DNA of 64,000 nt from Azospirillum sp. 412522 (GTDB lineage: Bacteria > Pseudomonadota > Alphaproteobacteria > Azospirillales > Azospirillaceae), in contig NZ_RWIJ01000004.1 of assembly GCF_019805165.1 (NCBI RefSeq), positions 65,762 through 129,761 on the forward strand, written 5' to 3'. The stretch's first letter is position 1. Each line of letters starts with the position of its first letter. Both the position numbers and the translations under genes were made by a program. Of this stretch, positions 61,301-64,000 are shown piece by piece. The notes below the pieces were generated by a model. The model searched no databases. It had not been told where the DNA came from and worked only from the letters and a program-made list of their open reading frames with translations.

Positions 61301-62335
61301 TCAGACGGCAGCGGCTTGGGAGGCAGACTGGGAGGCGCGGGCCTCCGCCAGCCCGTCGGCGATCCACTCGTACCACGCCTCCAGCCCCTGGCCGGTGGTG
61401 GCCGACAGCTGGATCACCGCCAGCGACGGGTTGAGGCGCTGGGCATAGCCGATCATGCGCTCCACATCGAAGCTGAGATGGGGCAGCAGGTCGATCTTGT
61501 TGACGACCAGCAGGTCGGCGCGGACGAACATGTCCGGGTATTTCAGGGGTTTGTCCTCCCCCTCCGTCACCGACAGCACGACGACGCGGTGGGTCTCGCC
61601 CAGATCGAAGCCGGCGGGACAGACCAGATTGCCGACATTCTCGACGAACAGCACACCGTCTTCGGCGAACTGGCCCTCGGCCGCCAGCTTGTCGGCGGCC
61701 TGCGCCACCATGCCGGCGTCGAGGTGGCAGCCCTTGCCGGTGTTGACCTGCACCGCCGGGGTGCCGGTGGCGCGGATGCGGTCGGCGTCGAAGCTGGTCT
61801 GCTGGTCGCCCTCGATCACCGCGACCGGGAAGCGGCCCTTCAGGTCGGTCAGGCTGCGGGTCAGCAGGGTCGTCTTGCCGGAGCCGGGGCTGGACATCAG
61901 GTTCAGCACGAACACGCCGCGCTCGGCGAAACGGCGGCGGTTGACGGCGGCCAGCCCGTCGTTCTTCGCCAGGATGTCGCGTTCGATGGTGACCAGCCGC
62001 GGCTGGTTCAGCGCGGCGCCGCCGTCGATGGCGTCGGCACGGTCGGGGCGGCGGTGGTCGTGGCCATGATCGTGGCCATCATGATGATGGTGGTGGTGAC
62101 CATGATCGTGCCCGTGGTCATGATGCCCGTGGTCGTTGTGGCTGTGACGGAACACCGTGCCGTCGGCAGCGACATGCTCGTGGGTGTCGTCATGGTGATG
62201 ATGGGCGTGGTGGTGCGCCTCGCCATGGCGATGGCGGTAGATTTTGCCGTCGGGACCGACGTGCTCATGCCCGGCGTCGATCCCCTTGCCGTCGATCCGG
62301 GTCTCGCCTTCGCCGCATCCGCAAACCGTGCACAT
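61301..62335 (-). CDS. hypB: Hydrogenase nickel-incorporation GTPase HypB
   Basis: GTPase that delivers nickel to the hydrogenase large subunit. The 344-residue protein starts [11 protein letters not shown], a high-affinity nickel site, followed by a His-rich region (about 35-95) with two copies of HEHV-x2-DG-x2-[YF]RH, of use for nickel storage. The GTPase domain has [41 protein letters not shown] and NKIDLLPHL. The ATG at 62335 has GGGAGGG upstream; a start 15 bases earlier is possible. No hypA precedes it. Confidence 0.95.
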   Translation of the reverse strand: MCTVCGCGEGETRIDGKGIDAGHEHVGPDGKIYRHRHGEAHHHAHHHHDDTHEHVAADGTVFRHSHNDHGHHDHGHDHGHHHHHHDGHDHGHDHRRPDRADAIDGGAALNQPRLVTIERDILAKNDGLAAVNRRRFAERGVFVLNLMSSPGSGKTTLLTRSLTDLKGRFPVAVIEGDQQTSFDADRIRATGTPAVQVNTGKGCHLDAGMVAQAADKLAAEGQFAEDGVLFVENVGNLVCPAGFDLGETHRVVVLSVTEGEDKPLKYPDMFVRADLLVVNKIDLLPHLSFDVERMIGYAQRLNPSLAVIQLSATTGQGLEAWYEWIADGLAEARASQSASQAAAV

Positions 62336-62411
62336 CACGCGCCCTCCCACTCGTCAACCCGCCAGACGTCCGCCCATCATCGACTTGCCCGCGGGCTTCG
62401 GCAAGCGATCC

Positions 62412-63581
62412 TCATACGTGTACTTCTATGTCGCAGGCGACGCAGGGATCCAGCATCGCGACCAGCAGCCGCACCCGCTCAACCGCGTCGTCGCGGTCGC
62501 GCGCGCCGGCACCGGCCAATCCGCGCGCCAGCGGGCCGCCGGCGGCGAAGTTCCAGTCGGTCGGCGCCACCATGCGGGCTTCGGCCAGCCGGCCATCGCC
62601 GTCCAGCCGCAGCCAGTGGGCCAGCCGCCCGCGCGCGGTCTCGGCCACGCCGCAACCGTCGCCCGGACCGCACGTCCCGGCAGGACCCGGGTCGGCGGGG
62701 CGAAGGGTGGCGATGGCCGCCTCCATCCGCCGCGGCAGCTCGATCAGATCGGCCAGCCGGGCCGCGAACAGACGGGCCAGCCCGTCGCCGAAGCGCTCCG
62801 TCACCGAGACGACCAGCCGGTGACCCGCCTGCCGCTCCAGCGGGCCGGTCAGGGCCGGGCCGTCATTGCAATGGGGCCCGGCTGCGAAGGCCGGATCGCC
62901 GGCCAGCGCCGCTCCGAACCAGCCGGGCGACCGTTCGCCGAGCAACGGCACGCCACAGGCGCCCCAGCCGGCCAGATCGGGCGCCAACAGCCGGGCGGCC
63001 AGCCGCGCCGCGTCGCTGTCGCCGCGCCCCGCCCATCGGACGAGGTCCTCGGCGTCCATCGGCGGCGGACCGGCGAAGACGGCCTCGTCCAGCCAGCCTG
63101 TCATCCGTACCAGCGCTTCGCGCAGGGCGGCCACGTCCGGCCGCAGAATGCCGCCGCCGGGCCTCAGCCCGTCCCTGGCAGGATAGAGCGCCGGCATGAC
63201 CGCAGACACCGCTGCCCGCAGATCGCGCAAGGGCGCCGGCCGCGGCGCGGCGCCCAGGCGCGCCGGCCATTCGACGGCGGCCTGCCAGCCATGGCTGTCG
63301 AGTGCCTCCGCGTCGGTCAGCAGGGTGCGCGCGGTCTCATGGGCGCCGGCGTCGATCCCCAGCGCCGCTTCGCAGGCCTGGGCGACGGCCAGCCCCTGGG
63401 CGCTGCCGCACAGGCTGAACAGCAGGGGCGCCAGGCGCGCCGCCTCCGCAGCCGGGCGGCCGACCAGGGCGGCGACGGCGCGCGGGCGGCGGATGGCGAC
63501 CTCGGCCCGGGAGATGGTCCTGCCGTCCAGCCACAGCCGGACGGATACCGAACCCTCCCCGGGAAGCGTGGCGGCGGACAT
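62412..63581 (-). CDS. hupK: HupK-like hydrogenase assembly protein
   Basis: A 389-residue protein related to the hydrogenase large subunit but without its full metal site. The first pair of ligands is reduced to LFSLCGSAQGLAVAQACEAA, with one Cys, whereas the C-terminal pair is kept in MLDPCVACDIEVHV. HupK/HoxV proteins of this type are thought to act as scaffolds for the Fe(CN)2CO group during assembly in air. The ATG at 63581 follows AGGGA. It is the first gene of the minus-strand set; a TTGA-N6-TCAA box lies 57 bases upstream. Confidence 0.88.
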   Translation of the reverse strand: MSAATLPGEGSVSVRLWLDGRTISRAEVAIRRPRAVAALVGRPAAEAARLAPLLFSLCGSAQGLAVAQACEAALGIDAGAHETARTLLTDAEALDSHGWQAAVEWPARLGAAPRPAPLRDLRAAVSAVMPALYPARDGLRPGGGILRPDVAALREALVRMTGWLDEAVFAGPPPMDAEDLVRWAGRGDSDAARLAARLLAPDLAGWGACGVPLLGERSPGWFGAALAGDPAFAAGPHCNDGPALTGPLERQAGHRLVVSVTERFGDGLARLFAARLADLIELPRRMEAAIATLRPADPGPAGTCGPGDGCGVAETARGRLAHWLRLDGDGRLAEARMVAPTDWNFAAGGPLARGLAGAGARDRDDAVERVRLLVAMLDPCVACDIEVHV

Positions 63582-63637
63582 CTGGCATCCCTGGGACGTT
63601 GATGGATGGCATCCTGACGGATCGGGGAGGCAACTCA

Positions 63638-63651
63638 TTGACCTGCGTCAA
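63638..63651. promoter_or_regulatory. FNR/FixK box TTGAC-CTGC-GTCAA
   Basis: A perfect TTGA-N6-TCAA palindrome between the divergent hupK and hupE genes, 57 bases upstream of hupK. It matches the FNR/FixK/FnrN-type site known to control hydrogenase genes in rhizobia under low oxygen. Confidence 0.65.
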
Positions 63652-63822
63652 AATACGTAGGTCCGGCGGGGTGGAATCCCTGTCTCGGCCATGGCCGCGA
63701 TGACGCTTTCTGTTACACTCGGGGCCAACCGCGCCACACCGTCCGGTCCCCCAAGGCGTTGGGCGGGGGACCCGGCTGGCATAACCCGACGGGCGCGACA
63801 CGACATCAGAGGATGCTGGTCC

Positions 63823-64000
63823 ATGAAACGTTTCCCCCTCGCCTCGGCCATCCTGCTGGCCGGGCTGGTGCTGCCCGCGGTCGCCGATGCCCACACCTTC
63901 GGTGCCCATGACGCCGGCTTCGCCCACGGATTCCTGCATCCGGTCGGCGGCTGGGACCATCTTCTGGCGATGGTCGCGGTCGGGCTGTGGGCGGCGCAGC
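63823..64000 (+). CDS. hupE: HupE/UreJ family protein (5-prime part)
   Basis: The gene runs off the end of the window; 59 residues are visible. A signal peptide (MKRFPLASAILLAGLVLPAV, then ADAHTFG) is followed by GFAHGFLHPVGGWDHLLAMV, the nickel-binding H-P-x5-D-H signature of HupE/UreJ nickel permeases. The ATG at 63823 has AGAGGA about nine bases upstream. It is divergent from hupK and probably supplies nickel to the hydrogenase. Confidence 0.88.
   Translation, partial: MKRFPLASAILLAGLVLPAVADAHTFGAHDAGFAHGFLHPVGGWDHLLAMVAVGLWAAQ

Overview
The window is a gene-dense, high-GC chromosomal segment with GC-rich third codon positions, tight operons and many 4-base start/stop overlaps. The gene set points to an alphaproteobacterium of the Rhodospirillales, most likely Azospirillum or a close relative. 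The indicators are an aerobic phenylacetate operon, [NiFe]-hydrogenase maturation genes, an RpoE-ChrR pair, EcfG-type promoter motifs, FNR/FixK-type boxes and many hybrid histidine kinases. The genus is an inference from gene content; I see no rRNA or tRNA gene, transposase, prophage or CRISPR array.

Layout. 339-1001 encodes a MarC membrane protein. 1004-12007 (minus strand) is a phenylacetate catabolic operon transcribed paaA-B-C-D-E-N-G-H-I-J-K, with an FNR-like box in front of paaA and a Crp/Fnr-family regulator (12469-13338) upstream. 13594-23415 holds a periplasmic binding protein paired with a hybrid kinase, OsmC, several small genes, an HNH protein, rimO, a MarR regulator, a membrane acyltransferase-like protein and a DUF429 protein. 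23429-26920 is dnaE. 27056-35256 holds envelope and transport genes, a second hybrid kinase, a DUF2892 protein under a perfect EcfG-type promoter, and gamma-glutamyltransferase. 35281-43347 is a signalling island: HD-GYP regulator, stand-alone receiver, LuxR-type regulator, a degenerate hybrid kinase, and a PAS/HisKA/receiver/HPt kinase translationally coupled to it.

43373-50172 is an RpoE-ChrR sigma/anti-sigma pair flanked by two lipid-modification operons (flavin oxidoreductase, DUF1365, cyclopropane-fatty-acid-synthase-like methyltransferase, DUF3833; and SDR plus NTF2-like protein). All three transcription units start at the same motif, TGATCC-N18-TATC, so the block looks like a self-contained stress regulon, comparable to the singlet-oxygen response of Rhodobacter sphaeroides. 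50227-53073 is a TonB-ExbB-ExbD energy-transducing operon with two Fur-like palindromes. 53126-59832 holds housekeeping and envelope genes: PAP2 phosphatase, D-2-hydroxyacid dehydrogenase, purC, Sfp-type phosphopantetheinyl transferase, S41 protease and a polyprenyl-phosphate sugar transferase. 59965-64000 carries hydrogenase accessory genes hypE, hypC, hypB and hupK (minus strand) and the start of a divergent hupE, with a TTGA-N6-TCAA box between hupK and hupE.

Functionally, the paa genes activate phenylacetate to its CoA thioester, epoxidise and isomerise the ring, open it and beta-oxidise the chain to acetyl-CoA and succinyl-CoA. FNR-type boxes at both the paa and hup/hyp ends suggest that oxygen status influences both. 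Two perfect EcfG-type promoters and the RpoE regulon add general-stress and probably singlet-oxygen control. Start sites were chosen from ribosome-binding sites, codon use and overlaps, and alternatives are stated.
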